A DNA stretch of 64,000 bases from positions 8,300,001 to 8,364,000 of the forward strand of contig NC_064226.1 of NCBI RefSeq assembly GCF_023101765.2. The letters run 5' to 3'. The notes under the pieces are model-generated. The model was not told the DNA's origin. It made no database searches and worked only from the letters and a program-made list of their open reading frames with translations. A program made the translations under genes and the position numbers. Source of the DNA: Spodoptera frugiperda. Its lineage: Eukaryota; Arthropoda; Insecta; Lepidoptera; Noctuidae. This document shows, one piece after another, positions 28,278-40,162 of this stretch; position 1 is the stretch's first letter, and each line of letters begins with the position of its first letter.

Positions 28278-28740
28278 AATATTCGAAAGTATTTGCTTCT
28301 GTAAAAAAATACGTGTCTCATATTTTAAAATAATCTACAAGGCGGCCTTAAAATAAAAAATAGTCATCAACCCTATTCTTAGAATCATCCTTCCATCCAT
28401 CTTTTCTTTAGTTTAACTTTTTTCGTCAATCCATCCATCAACATATACCTAAATGTAGTACCTATAAAACATACTATGTACCTATATAGGTATATTTACG
28501 TACCCATACCTATTCTACCTAGATAGAAGTTTTACATACGCCCGCCATATTTTCGCCCACGAACAATTTTTTTAGGTTCACTCCCCGTTGAATTATGGAA
28601 CCTCATTTATTCCTTTTTTTGTCTATGACTGACACATCTATCACTCACGGCCTACGTATTGTCTTTGGTTTGTATTAATCTTTTGAAAGGCCGTTTGATG
28701 TTTTGCTTGTGTTTGAATTAATTGCTTATTTATTTACAAA

Positions 28741-31066
28741 ATGTTTGGGAAAAATATTAAGTTAAGAGATGATGATAAAGGTATTGTTTATTCAAATCGA
28801 GTACGCCTCGGTAATTGGTTTGAGGCTGCTACATTGGAGGAGGTAAATACCGCTTTGTGTTATGTGCGTGGGCAGGCTATGTTACATATAATCCTACTAA
28901 TATCATAAATGTGTAAGTTTGTTTGTTTGTTGCTCCTTCACGTCAAAACTGCTAAAGGGATTGAGATGAAATTTGGAACTGGGGTAGATTTTGGTCTGGA
29001 ATAACATTTTGTATACATAATCCTTAGGATATGCTTAGTATATTGTATAGCAGTCTTGTGATAGCTACTAACTACTGCCGTAAAATTGAGTAAATAGAAC
29101 TATTCACCTCTTTATACCTATTTACCCCGTTTTACCGTAACGAATTGTATTTAAAATAAGTATGTTAATAATGCTTTATTGGTAATTTCTATAGTACAAA
29201 CTCAATATATTCCTGGAACAAATGAAAAAAGGTGGTTTGACGCTCGCTCGATTTCGAAAGATGACAGAAAATCTCAACTCACCGACGATTCTCACTCAGT
29301 CTTCTGGGAGCATCGCCTTCGGATCAAATATATCTCTATACGCTCCACACGTACCGTGTAATTTATATTTATCAATTGTTCTTGCAGTCTTATTTCTACT
29401 TAGGTAACACAACATAATATTATCATCAAGTCTTTTATTTTCCGAAGACTTTAAGGTTGATAGGTATATGTCACATGTCGTCCTCTATACATTATTTGAG
29501 ATTCCATATTAATAAAATTCTGAGAATTTTTGAAAACTGAAGAAGTCTATCTATAATGTTTATATTGCATGACCCGGGAACAATACTAGATATGTGAGGT
29601 CCCATAGGTGGCCGTGGCTCGCAGTAAGTCACTGCCGCATTACTCCAATTTCAAGTATTCAAGTACATAGGAATATTATTCGATCTAGATCTTGTTGTCT
29701 GTCCACGATATTTGAAAATTTATCGGATAATACCAAATCGAATAAAGATAAATTTCTGACTAACGCTTATACGACCTCGTGCTTAGAATTTACTTTTAAA
29801 ACTGCTATGTCGACAAGACTAGTTTCTAGGAAGGAATTTATTTTGTAGAAAGTAGAAAACTGTTCATTAATATTTGCATTATTGGTTTATAGCGAGCGAT
29901 CCTCCCGTTGAAGGTAAACTAGGTCTTCTGTTAGGTGGCCATTTGACTTCGAATGATATCGCATATTCGCAACAACTTGAAGATGGTTGTACTATCATTG
30001 GAGTTCCTTATCAACCACCAGCTCTGAGTAATTCATTCACACTTACAAGTGCCGATTATTGCGACCGGACTGGTGAACCATTGAAGTATAACCAAGAATT
30101 CCTTTTGACTCTCACGTCATCGAAAAACAGGAAAGAGGTTGGTTTAAATCAATAATAATTAATAAGTCCACCCCAATATCCACATACTTCTTATACGATT
30201 TCACATAGTCAAAGATGTGTTTGTGTGTAGGTATTTTAAATAATCCTTTCTCAAGAAATAGTCATCAATATCGAACAGAAATGTTTATGAAGAACGCATC
30301 GACCCAATCAAAATCAGCTTATCCAATAATACAAAGAACACAGGCTAACAAAACACAAGGAAAACAAAATTGCTAGGATGCGGAAAAATTTAATCTTGAA
30401 AAGAGACCATACATTTTGTTAGGGACGAAAATTCCATTCATGTCAATAAGCTCATGTCCCTTTTTATATACCTGATCCGCAGGTTTTTGTGAAAGGTGCG
30501 TTGTGTTTCAGCCGTTATACGTAAGGTATGATCCGGATCCAGTCCCGGGCCTGTGTGGCTTGTTCCCGCTGTACCTCAGCAAGCACAACGTCGCTAATAC
30601 CCGGTGGAGGGTGTTGCCGGTACAGCGGCCCAATATCACGCGCTTCGAACAGGAAGGGACACCTGTGCACGTAAGGGTTTATTAAATAACATTGTGTTTA
30701 GATTATTTTTATTTTTATGACTCAAAACACAGTTTAAAATTACGTCTTTTATTACTAAGTTTAATTAAAATAAAGTTTTCTTTTGCAGGTCAACCAAGAT
30801 GTTGTGATAAATCATTGTTCTACAAATCGTAATTTAGGAATAAACCTGGGCCATTGGGCCTTGGGTTTCTTTGGAAAAGTTAGTATAAACGCTTGTTTTG
30901 CGTTTGACATGAAAAGGGTTATTCAAAAATAATTGTATGCTTTTAATTACAGGTTTGCGCTCCCTTGCTGAAAACATGCCTCGATATTTATGGACGAGAG
31001 TTACCTAATAATGTGTGGCAAATTCACACACCGATAGCCACACCAACAAAAGAAAATAGTACTTAG
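28741..31066 (+). CDS. CFAP161: CFAP161-type axonemal protein (copy A)
   Basis: CFAP161 is reported as a microtubule inner protein of motile-cilium doublets; in insects this would mean sperm tails and chordotonal cilia. Proposed exons are 28741-28842, 29195-29357, 29893-30137, 30512-30670, 30789-30878 and 30953-31066. All have GT-AG ends, with intron phases 0, 1, 0, 0, 0, giving 290 aa; human CFAP161 is about 300. Family landmarks in order are VRLGNW (residues 21-26), a charged helix ending near residue 65, a YG/FG-type segment (GSIAFGSN), the PLYVRY exon, INHCSTNR (230-237), GFFGK (249-253) and VWQI near the C-terminus. The ATG is the first after an in-frame TGA. Intron 1 holds a repeat. A diverged paralog faces it at 38644-43978. 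Exon 2 uses a plain GTAATT donor, chosen because it keeps frame and homology. Confidence 0.88.
28893..29005 (+). repeat. Lepidopteran repeat in CFAP161-A intron 1
   Basis: Starting 'ctactaatatcataaatgtg' and continuing 'gtttgtttgtttgttgctcc', it ends near 'ggtctggaataac'. This is a familiar lepidopteran retrotransposon-derived tail. It lies wholly within the intron. Confidence 0.65.
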
Positions 31067-34000
31067 AAAAAATTTAATTGTTATCAGTTAATTTATGCAA
31101 CATTAATATTGACGCTTTTTCAAAAATACAGTAATTATTTGTGTTATAGTGTGTGTTTGTTTCGTTCCCCCTATTGTCTGCTTGGGTATAGATGTGTAGG
31201 CCTCGGCCTCCCTGTGATCAGTCGCGCGTCGTCAGGACACTCTGCCTTCGTTATTGTCTCGTTTATTATACAGCTCGCCATCTGAAGTCTTCGAACTTAT
31301 TGCGTCTACCTTCCAGAACATGAATAAGTCATAGCCTTCGTTATAAGAATTGCTCTAAAACACCACCATCATGAATATCGCTCAGCTCCGGTTGAAAAGA
31401 AAGCCCACTTTTATTATTTAGGTAAGACATTACTGAAATTATTCTCCATTTTCCCTCTCACCAGTAATTGGTCTTCACTACTAATTAAAAGTCGTAAAAA
31501 GTGTTTATATCAGATCCTAATGATCGGGTTTCTAGACAAGAAAATGCTAAGATCTAATTAAATGTGGTCCCACAACAACATTTTCTCTTTTCATTTATGC
31601 AAATAAGAAAATCTCATTCAAACGTCTGGTTCGTTTTTCATTTGCTATTTTAATAATTGGAGAGGCTATTTTAAAATATAATGGAATATTTTGAATATGC
31701 AAGTAGGGTTTGTTGCTTTGTGAAATATTTTAGATTTCCATTTGTTAATAAAGTGCACTCATCCAATAATGAGCGTATTTCATTGAATTACAAGTTCAAT
31801 TGAACTACGGGACATGGTTGAAGTTTTGATAAAAAAGGACTTCTCCCATTGAGCCTCGCCCGTATTCCTTTTATTATCTAGTCCTTGGTTGTGAGCTCTT
31901 TCTTTCCATTTGAAAATTGAGTTTGTTATTGATCCCAAATCTTTGCTTTATCGAAAATTGATTTTTTTCATCAACTTGTTTCTGTGCGATATGTTCGCCT
32001 CCCATCTGCCTAAATTGTAAATTTATTTAAACGTAATGTAAATGTACTTACTCTATATTTGTGTGTCTAAGAATATATTTTAAACAACGGTGTTGAGTGC
32101 AAATAGCATTATGATCCTTAGTGAAATCAGTTTGATATTTCTTGCTCCTCATATTTTTTTTGTATAGGATAAACACGTCTTCGGAAGGGATATAAAAATT
32201 GGAAGGGTATCTATAAAATAGGCTTATCGTGGAGCGTGGAGCGATATTTTTGTACATTATCCCATCCACATGTCATTTGAATAAGTTACGAGTAGGTTTA
32301 GTCCGTCTTACTCTGAAGTAGTTTTATACCCTAAATACTTTCGTTAGGATTTATTTGATAGGTCGGGTCCAATGGTAAGCTCTTCTCGTAGTCTTGCCAA
32401 AATTTATGTAGTTTAATCTCTATAACTTGTTTTCTCCGAGAATTAAACTTTGCACCTCCGAAAAGGGTGGTAAATTCTCTCTGTATGCGGTGAAGGTGTC
32501 ATGCACAAGTTCATTTAGTTTACTCGAGCAGAATGTTTGAGGTATTATGAAAATTTAATTAGTCTACCTTTGCGTCGCTTTTGTAAGTTTACGCATGTGG
32601 AATTCCTAATGTACTAAATGCATTTATATACGGCACAGTACTATTATAATGGCGAATAATTGCCGTAATTGAATTTTATGTTGGCAAAATCTTGACTAGC
32701 CAGAGCGTGTTCTGTCGCAGATACTTATCTGGCGCTGTGAAAAGGCAAAGGGGGAACTAATCTCCTTTAAGAGCGGCACTGCGTCGTACGAGCGTCGCCC
32801 GGACAGGAGGACAGGTCAGTCAGGTGGGATGCGAGGCACGTCTCACTCCCGCGACTGTTGCGTCGTTTGCTAGTACACATGCCCTTTGTGACGCGCCGCG
32901 CCGCCGGCCTCTCAGCACTACCCTCCCGGGACATACAATCGAGTCGTTTGAGTGGCCTGCCTCCTATTTCGTATCAGTGATAATGGTATTAGTTCGCCAC
33001 GGACTGAGAGGTTATCGGAGACGATGTTTTTGTCAACTAGATATCTCTTGACGGCGCGCGGTATTATTAGTTACGCGATTTTGGCGTGTTATTGTCGGTG
33101 GAATTTTACTGAAATGAAATGAGTTTAACATTTTGGAATTGTTTAAGTCAAAAGAAGAATTTATTATATTTCAGATGGTAATTGTATCTAGTTTATCTTG
33201 TCTCTAGGTGTCCGTAAAGAGGGACGGCTGGAAACGAAAAACAGTAGAAGTTTATCAAAGATTATTTCATTTGTATCGCAGCAGCGGTATCAGACCCGAG
33301 AGTATATTTACCGCTGGAAGTTATCTACCCTCCAACTGAGTTATGGTTCACTCCAATAACCCACAGTGTAGCTGACTTTTCACATTGTTCGGATGCTGGC
33401 CGCTTTGTCTTATGTTATCGTGCGCAATGTACACAATACCACAACCTCTTAAATGGCCGATGTTTTATCAATATTTATAGCACTTGTACCCTTACTTACA
33501 CCTTCGTGAATAGTCTTCGGTATGAAATAGGCATCGTTGTTTCAATTTCTTGTTCAGTATAATTATAGTTTAAAAGGTGTACTTTAAATTAAACTCCTCA
33601 TTAAGCTATTTATTTGTGGAAACTTCATAAACATTACGGAGAATTGGTACCTAAGAATCACTTGATAGGTACAGTTTCATCCAAAATTTCGCGAATTTAG
33701 TTAAAATAGCAGCAGCTAGCTAACACAAGCTGTAATTGTTGTCAATATTCACCTCGGTTGTCGACTACTTATCTCCGCGCACAGTTTCAGCGAAATGTCG
33801 TTCATTACCGCCGACAATAGACTCGATAACAATTCTAAAAAGTCGTCACAGAGAACAAAAGGTTTATCATAGCGACAGAGCAATTCATGCTCGGATCGGC
33901 AGTCAGCTTCAGAGGGATTACCAACATGTATTGTATACGTATTCCAAATCCTAAGTACCCCAAGCTTTTATTAAATATAGTAGGTACATACATACACACG

Positions 34001-34624
34001 TGAAGACGCGTGTAAAGGATTTATGATAATATATACTTACCTACCTACTACTATTGTTAGTTTTCAGAGTCGTACCTCAATAAAATTTGGTTGCATAAAT
34101 ATTTTACTCGTTTCAGTCAAAAATATTATGAAATTTATTTCAAGTTGACTTTAGGAACTCCCTGTAGAGTGTTCAATCTGAAAGTGAATGTAAAAAAATC
34201 AAGTAGGTACTTACCTTACCGGTACCTAGATGTTTTTGCTGGAGAATAATCCGCGGATTCTTTTTCTTCTTAATGTAATATTGATATAAATTTTTGCTTC
34301 ATCAAATGTCTCGGGACCTTTGGAGTGCCTTTTATAAGGTTATTAGTATGTCTTGACTTTTCTGGAGAAGTGACATACATTATTCACTTAAGTACCTACA
34401 TTTACTTTCATTGTAGGCATCAATAAGTATTGCAGCAAGACCCTTCGTAGATACAAAAGCGTAACATTGTATGACCAAATTCTCCCTCCCCTCCGTCTCA
34501 TTATTAAGAATTCATAAAAAGCGAGAATCCAGTAATCCTTGGTCCGAGTCAAAAATCTTTACTTTTCATGTTCGTTTGTGATTATTCAATCAACGACAGA
34601 TATAAAGATATTATATGTTTGCAG
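31067..34624. other. Intergenic DNA downstream of CFAP161-A
   Basis: It includes the CFAP161-A 3' UTR of unknown length; no clear AATAAA lies close to the stop. A GC-rich islet at about 32740-33060 has a 75-codon frame with no recognisable domain. No gene or RNA is supported. Confidence 0.4.
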
Positions 34625-34826
34625 AAGTGCACATTACGGCACGTAATGCCGCTTTACAATGTACACCCACTTTTAACCATTTGTGTTATAAGTCCTATGT
34701 AATAGGGGGTGAGCCTGTTGCCACATATTGGGCACACTTCCAGACTCCAACCCAACCCAGAAATCGAACCTGACACCCCTTGTCCGGCAGTCGCACTTAC
34801 GACCGCTCAACCAACGAGGTAGTCTC
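34625..34826 (+). repeat. Lepidopteran SINE-like repeat with tRNA-like tail
   Basis: Landmarks are 'gcacgtaatgccgctttaca', 'ggggtgagcctgttgccac', 'cagaaatcgaacctgac', 'cttgtccggcagtcgca' and 'gaccgctcaaccaacgagg'. I know this order from an abundant lepidopteran repeat. The 'gtgagcctattgc' string also appears near 41160 in a CFAP161-B intron. Confidence 0.7.
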
Positions 34827-37800
34827 TGATCAACTTAAAGATATATTACATCCTGTTAAACCAAGTTTGACTACTTTTACATGATAATAAACCAAAGTGT
34901 TATTTGTAAGCAACAGTTCAGCAATTATTGTTCACTAAATATAAAATGATTGTTTCGAGGCAAAACTGTAAGGTTTTTGTTGGGTATCGCCCGTTGTTAC
35001 AGTTGTTCGTCGGTTGTAACCTTTCCCACGTGAATAATTCATAGCATCGAGTTTCACAATAACATTTGTTTATTGTGTGCCCTCTGGAATTGTTCCCGTA
35101 TGTTTTTAATCGACACTTATCGAAGTTGAAATTAATTTAACTATTAACCGTAAAATAATGGTCCAATATTTCCCAATTTTTCGAGTGAAAGATTTATTCA
35201 TGATGTGTTATAAATTTTAAGAGAGCTTCATTCGCAAGCTGCGAGCGTGGCTGTTAATTGAGAAAATTGATTCCCAAAGCCAAAAATAATGATTTCGTAG
35301 TCACAATAATCATATGTGATCTTACGTAGTAAATATCTTTGAGTATTATGTCTACCTCATGCTATCATACAAAAATAATTTCTGAGTGTAAACCAAATTA
35401 ATTATTCTAAACTAAGTCCAGCATAAATTAAAGAAAAACGGAAGAATACGAAGTAACCTTAGACCGGATTTAAGTGGACACTCGCCTACCTTAAAAAAGA
35501 CGGAGCATTAAAAACAAAATTAATTTATCTCCAAGCAAAGAGATATTTCAACTTCCTCTTTTTTTCAACAGAAATTTGAGCACACCCCTCGAATGAAAAT
35601 TTACGAAAAAACCTTCGGAATAAAATTTTAAATTACTGTATAAAGACGATCATAATTTGCATGCAGGTGATCATCTTTAGAATTATATCAGCCGTCATTA
35701 AAACTTATGAGGCGGAAGTATCTAGCCACGTGACTCAGCTAAGGCCCGGCTTTTACACAATTACTTTTCGGAACAAAGTTACAATACCCATCTTTTGATG
35801 GAGCATAATTCACAAAGACAAAGGGAATAATAGAGTCGAGATATTCAACGTGATTAAGAAGATTAAGAGTAGATAATACTTAAATACATTGTCTACAATT
35901 TATTGTTTTGATACAACCTTCATTTTGATTTTTAAGCATCAATTTTCGTGAAGTAACTAAGATAAATAATGTATTCTTACATTTTACCTTCAAAAACGTC
36001 ACAGGTAATCTCGTTGGTCTCATCATGGACGTGTTCACTTCACTCGGCAATATTTTAGATGTTAATAAAACCAGGGCATTACTCAGACAAGTAATTTTTG
36101 CTCTCACAATATTCTTACCGCTAGGTTCCGCGCGGTTAAGTATCTTGATTTCACAAGTCGAAACTGAAAATGTTTGCTATTAGGATACAATACACACAAA
36201 GGCTTTAAATAAAATGTAAATTGCGCTCTTAGCAAATGTTATTCATAGAACAAGGGAAACTTCATTTATATTCAGTAGAATTACTGTGGAACGTTACGCA
36301 AAACAAAGTGAGCCAGAGCGAAATTAGACAAGTCTGCGAACATTACCGTGTAGGTTTCTACACAGTACACGGTACACGAGTATGAGGAATGCCTTTCAAC
36401 GTCACTATCAAGCTTCACAAAGTTACTAGCAGCTTAAACATTATATTACACGCCGACAGTTTTGGCGCTATTTGCGATCAAAAGGGCTTTGAACATGAAG
36501 CTGATTACTTTTCAATCGCTACATCTCGCATATCGATTTTGATTACAATTCTGAACACGTTATAGAGAAAATTATTTTCACTGAGTAGGTACCTTGAATA
36601 CTCTATTTGGAATTTGTTTACATATTTACAAGCATCCACCATTGAAACGAAGTCATTCAATATTAATTTAGTGAATTGTGAGCCGTAGCTGAGGCGTCGG
36701 AATTACATCGTCGGCTTGGATTGAGTAAGATTGCCGACAGTTTTCCGATCATTATTTCCCTTGAGTGCAAGCGTAAACAGGCCGATTCTTTTTTTAAGAT
36801 ATTGAATACTTGAGAATTGTCCATTATTTAAAATTTTTGCAGATTTCAAAACTGAAATTGTATGCTGATAAACACTTTAATGACGCTCTTTTGACCAGTT
36901 GTAGATAAAAAATGGTATATCAATTACCAACAAGAGTACCATTGGATGACACGCAATTAGTATGTTTTTGGCAATATTATTCAATAGTATGGGTTGGATT
37001 CAAAATATTTGCGTTGGAAGCTGTCTCCGTGAAGAGCACAGACCCAATGGCAAACACGCGGCTACAATCTCATGTACATAGTAGGGTTGTAGCATGCTTA
37101 TTATGACGATGATTATTATGCTAAGTTCATGTTAATACCTAATTTTAAAAAGAACTAGAGTTATTTACATAGCACATTTAGGGTAGGCTGTGTCATTGGA
37201 TATTGTACTTTGTTTTAAATCTGAGAAGTGATAAATGACTAGTTATATTTGAAATTTATTTATTTCGCAATCTATAAATCTAATTTATATTATGATTCAT
37301 TCATGTTTCTCGGAATTGTCTCAGAATTTTGGTGGGTGTCAGCCCTATTTTTACTGCAAATATCGAACGTCTTGTCGGATGTTATTAGCTGTGTGCGTAG
37401 CTCAAAACATTGCCTCCAAGTTTCCCAATATCAACGATATTATTCGTTTCCGCGCCTTTTATGCAAATTGACTTTGAACTCATGGGTACAAGTCAGGTCT
37501 TCATTATAAACAAGTAAACTTTACAGACAGGTACATAATTATATTTGCGCAAATTCTCTTACATGTTTTCAGACACCATCATCATAATAATAAGTCTAAG
37601 AATTTCCTGGTCACTCCAACTTCCCCTTCTTTAGACAGACTTCTCGGGGCCAACATATGACACATCATACATCTCCAAGAAAAACTTATGAACTCGGCCT
37701 TCAGCACTTGAATATACAAATAAGTGTCAAAGAAAATCTGGGACAAGCTTACTAAGTAAGAAAAACAGATGAGAATACTTTAGTTGAGGTAAACTGTAAT

Positions 37801-38626
37801 AAATATTTTCCACTCGACAAACAAGCTCGGGGGTACGCTACATTAAATAATATCGACATATCCAAGCCAATTTCGTACTTTCCGCTAAGCTTATTTCAGA
37901 CTTCCTCACGCAAACATTCCCCCATGTGAAAATAGATTCGATTTGCATTTTAGGGTTATAAGACGAGCAATAACACATTTCCAATTTTTGGATATTACCA
38001 TACGTTATTTAGCAAATGGGGTTGATGTTGGTAATAGAATATTATTGTCAAGTGTTGAATTCACTTCTTAACAAATACCTTTTGTACTACCCACCAATAG
38101 TTACTATACTGAATTCAAATTACTTTGAGGACCATACGTTTGTACTGGCACTAGACCACAATCAATCCACACAAGTGTAGTCATCAAGCATCCAGCCCTA
38201 ATTAATCAGACCAGAACTGATTTACACTAATAATGTCCCAAATTAATTAATACCGATGCACAATCGTTTGTAACAATGGCTTACATAGAATCAGATGTAA
38301 TTAAGTGCATGTCAAATGTACTAATAGGTTCAAGGAACGTTTGGCCGAAATAAGCGCATAATAGGTAAGTTTGTTGCTACTGATAATAAATGTTCAGATA
38401 GCCCAAAAAAAGTTCAACGACCACTTAATAACATACCTATTTCTGACTTATCTTTACTTAACACAAAATGTAAATAACATTCATTAGCAATGAAATACTT
38501 TTTTTATTTTATGTGTAAATATTTATCTAAATAACAAAACAATGGCAAAAGTGACAGAAGAATTAGAAATGAATTAAAAATATATAAACTAAAAGCTTTT
38601 AGAGCTGAAAGGCTACTAAAATACAT
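34827..38626. other. Intergenic DNA between the CFAP161 copies
   Basis: AT-rich sequence with short frames that carry no recognised domain and no splice-consistent exon chain. I looked for further CFAP161 exon fragments (INHC-like, GFFG-like) and saw none. Confidence 0.4.
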
Positions 38627-38632
38627 TTTATT
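38627..38632 (-). terminator. AATAAA polyadenylation signal of CFAP161-B
   Basis: A perfect AATAAA on the minus strand starts about 12 nt beyond the CFAP161-B stop codon, which would give a very short 3' UTR. Confidence 0.5.
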
Positions 38633-38643
38633 TGAAAATCCTA

Positions 38644-40131
38644 TTAATTCTTGGTCTTAGTTTCGACATCGCTGACAAGAGTGAATATATTTTCAGCTGT
38701 AAATCTTTTGTGAATGTCTTTGTAGTCCCTGCAAGTCACTCCGCACTCCTGTAAAAGTTCAGACGGACGAACTAATTATAGGTACTTACTCAATGAATTA
38801 CCAACGAGTACTTTAGGTACTTTAGGTAGGTACTTTGCTGAAACTGCACGGTTGGCGCGGTATCAGGACAACCGGCTACCGTGCAACTTGTATGTTTATA
38901 AACGCATCCGTGATAGAGTAGAAAATCCTAGCGTGGGGCAACGTTTATAAATTAATTGAACATTAAAACTACAGATTTTGATGGATACTTTTTGTTTCTA
39001 AGCATCACTATAAAATATTGAGTTAATTTGTGAGATGCCCCCTTTTACTTTAGGTACATAGGACTCAAAAATTACTGTTAATATCCCTTATGAGAAATTG
39101 CAGGTTAATTGTTTCAAATGCTATTTTTTTCGAACTAATTAAGTTTCGTCTTACCGGCCCAAAGAATGTTTGCATCCAATTTTGATTCATGACACACAAA
39201 CTCGTGTCTGAGACGCAATTTTTAATTATGAGCCTGGCACCAGTCTGGAACAAGTTATAAAACGGTATAAAACATTATTTCCTTTTCCATCTACATCTAA
39301 AATTTAAACGGCCCGAGAAATATTGAAAATTATCTAGATTTTTAGGATCAAAGCCAGTCAAGCTAGAATTCTTTCACAGAATGTTGATAAAACATTCTTT
39401 GTTCAAGGTATTTTTGCTAGAAAAATTCTAACTTCTTTTGAATATTTTACAGATAGGTAAGTGCCGTAATTAAATTCTTCTTTGTCTACAATTTTAACAC
39501 CTCTTTTAATAAAATATTAGTATACTATCTTCATGATGATGTAGACGCATTCTTTCAAAATATGAACTTTTACGCTACACATCTAACATAACTATGTCAA
39601 AAACCATGTTTTTAATAAATGCCATCCATTCCAGGTTGTACTTTAACTACTCACTGTGCTTATTCAAATCTTGTAAACCATAAAAACTTCATTCCTCCAA
39701 TTACTTAGGTGGGATCTCGATATTTGCAAAGGTGCCTGGCAGCGGATACGAAGAACTAAGTATCGAGCAGGGAAAAGTTCTATCGAAGACGTCTTTATTC
39801 AGTAGTGGACCGAAATGAGCTGATGGTGATAACGACAAGTATCGTACCTTTACTGGAGTACCCAATCCCTCAAGTCTATCGCGCGGCAACAGCGGTATGG
39901 TAGTGAAACGACAGTTGCTGTCTTTGACGGCACTCAGACGCAATGGCATACGGTCTGCAGGGGCAGGCGTGCTTGATGGTGTGTACCGGACGTATAGAGG
40001 CGCTGCCTGAAATCGAAACACATTCTTTTTATTCCGTAAAGATGTAAGCAGTGTACAATTGTACATGTTAGAGGTAAGTAACACCCATTTTTAACCCCCG
40101 ACGCAAAAAGAGGGGTGTTATAAGTTTGACG

Positions 40132-40162
<31 letters not shown>

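Noticed and set aside
32816..32821. TCAGTC initiator-like hexamer in a GC-rich islet
   Set aside because: No downstream promoter element at the proper distance and no coding exon follows, so a promoter call is not supported.
34770..34826. Possible tRNA gene (B-box-like 'aaatcgaacctgac')
   Set aside because: The string belongs to a known type of lepidopteran SINE-like repeat, and no acceptor stem or full cloverleaf could be paired.
39701..40084. 127-codon minus-strand frame as a separate gene
   Set aside because: Only its middle (40006-39848) matches CFAP161 and it is bounded by splice signals. It is an exon of CFAP161-B, and the rest is intron read-through.
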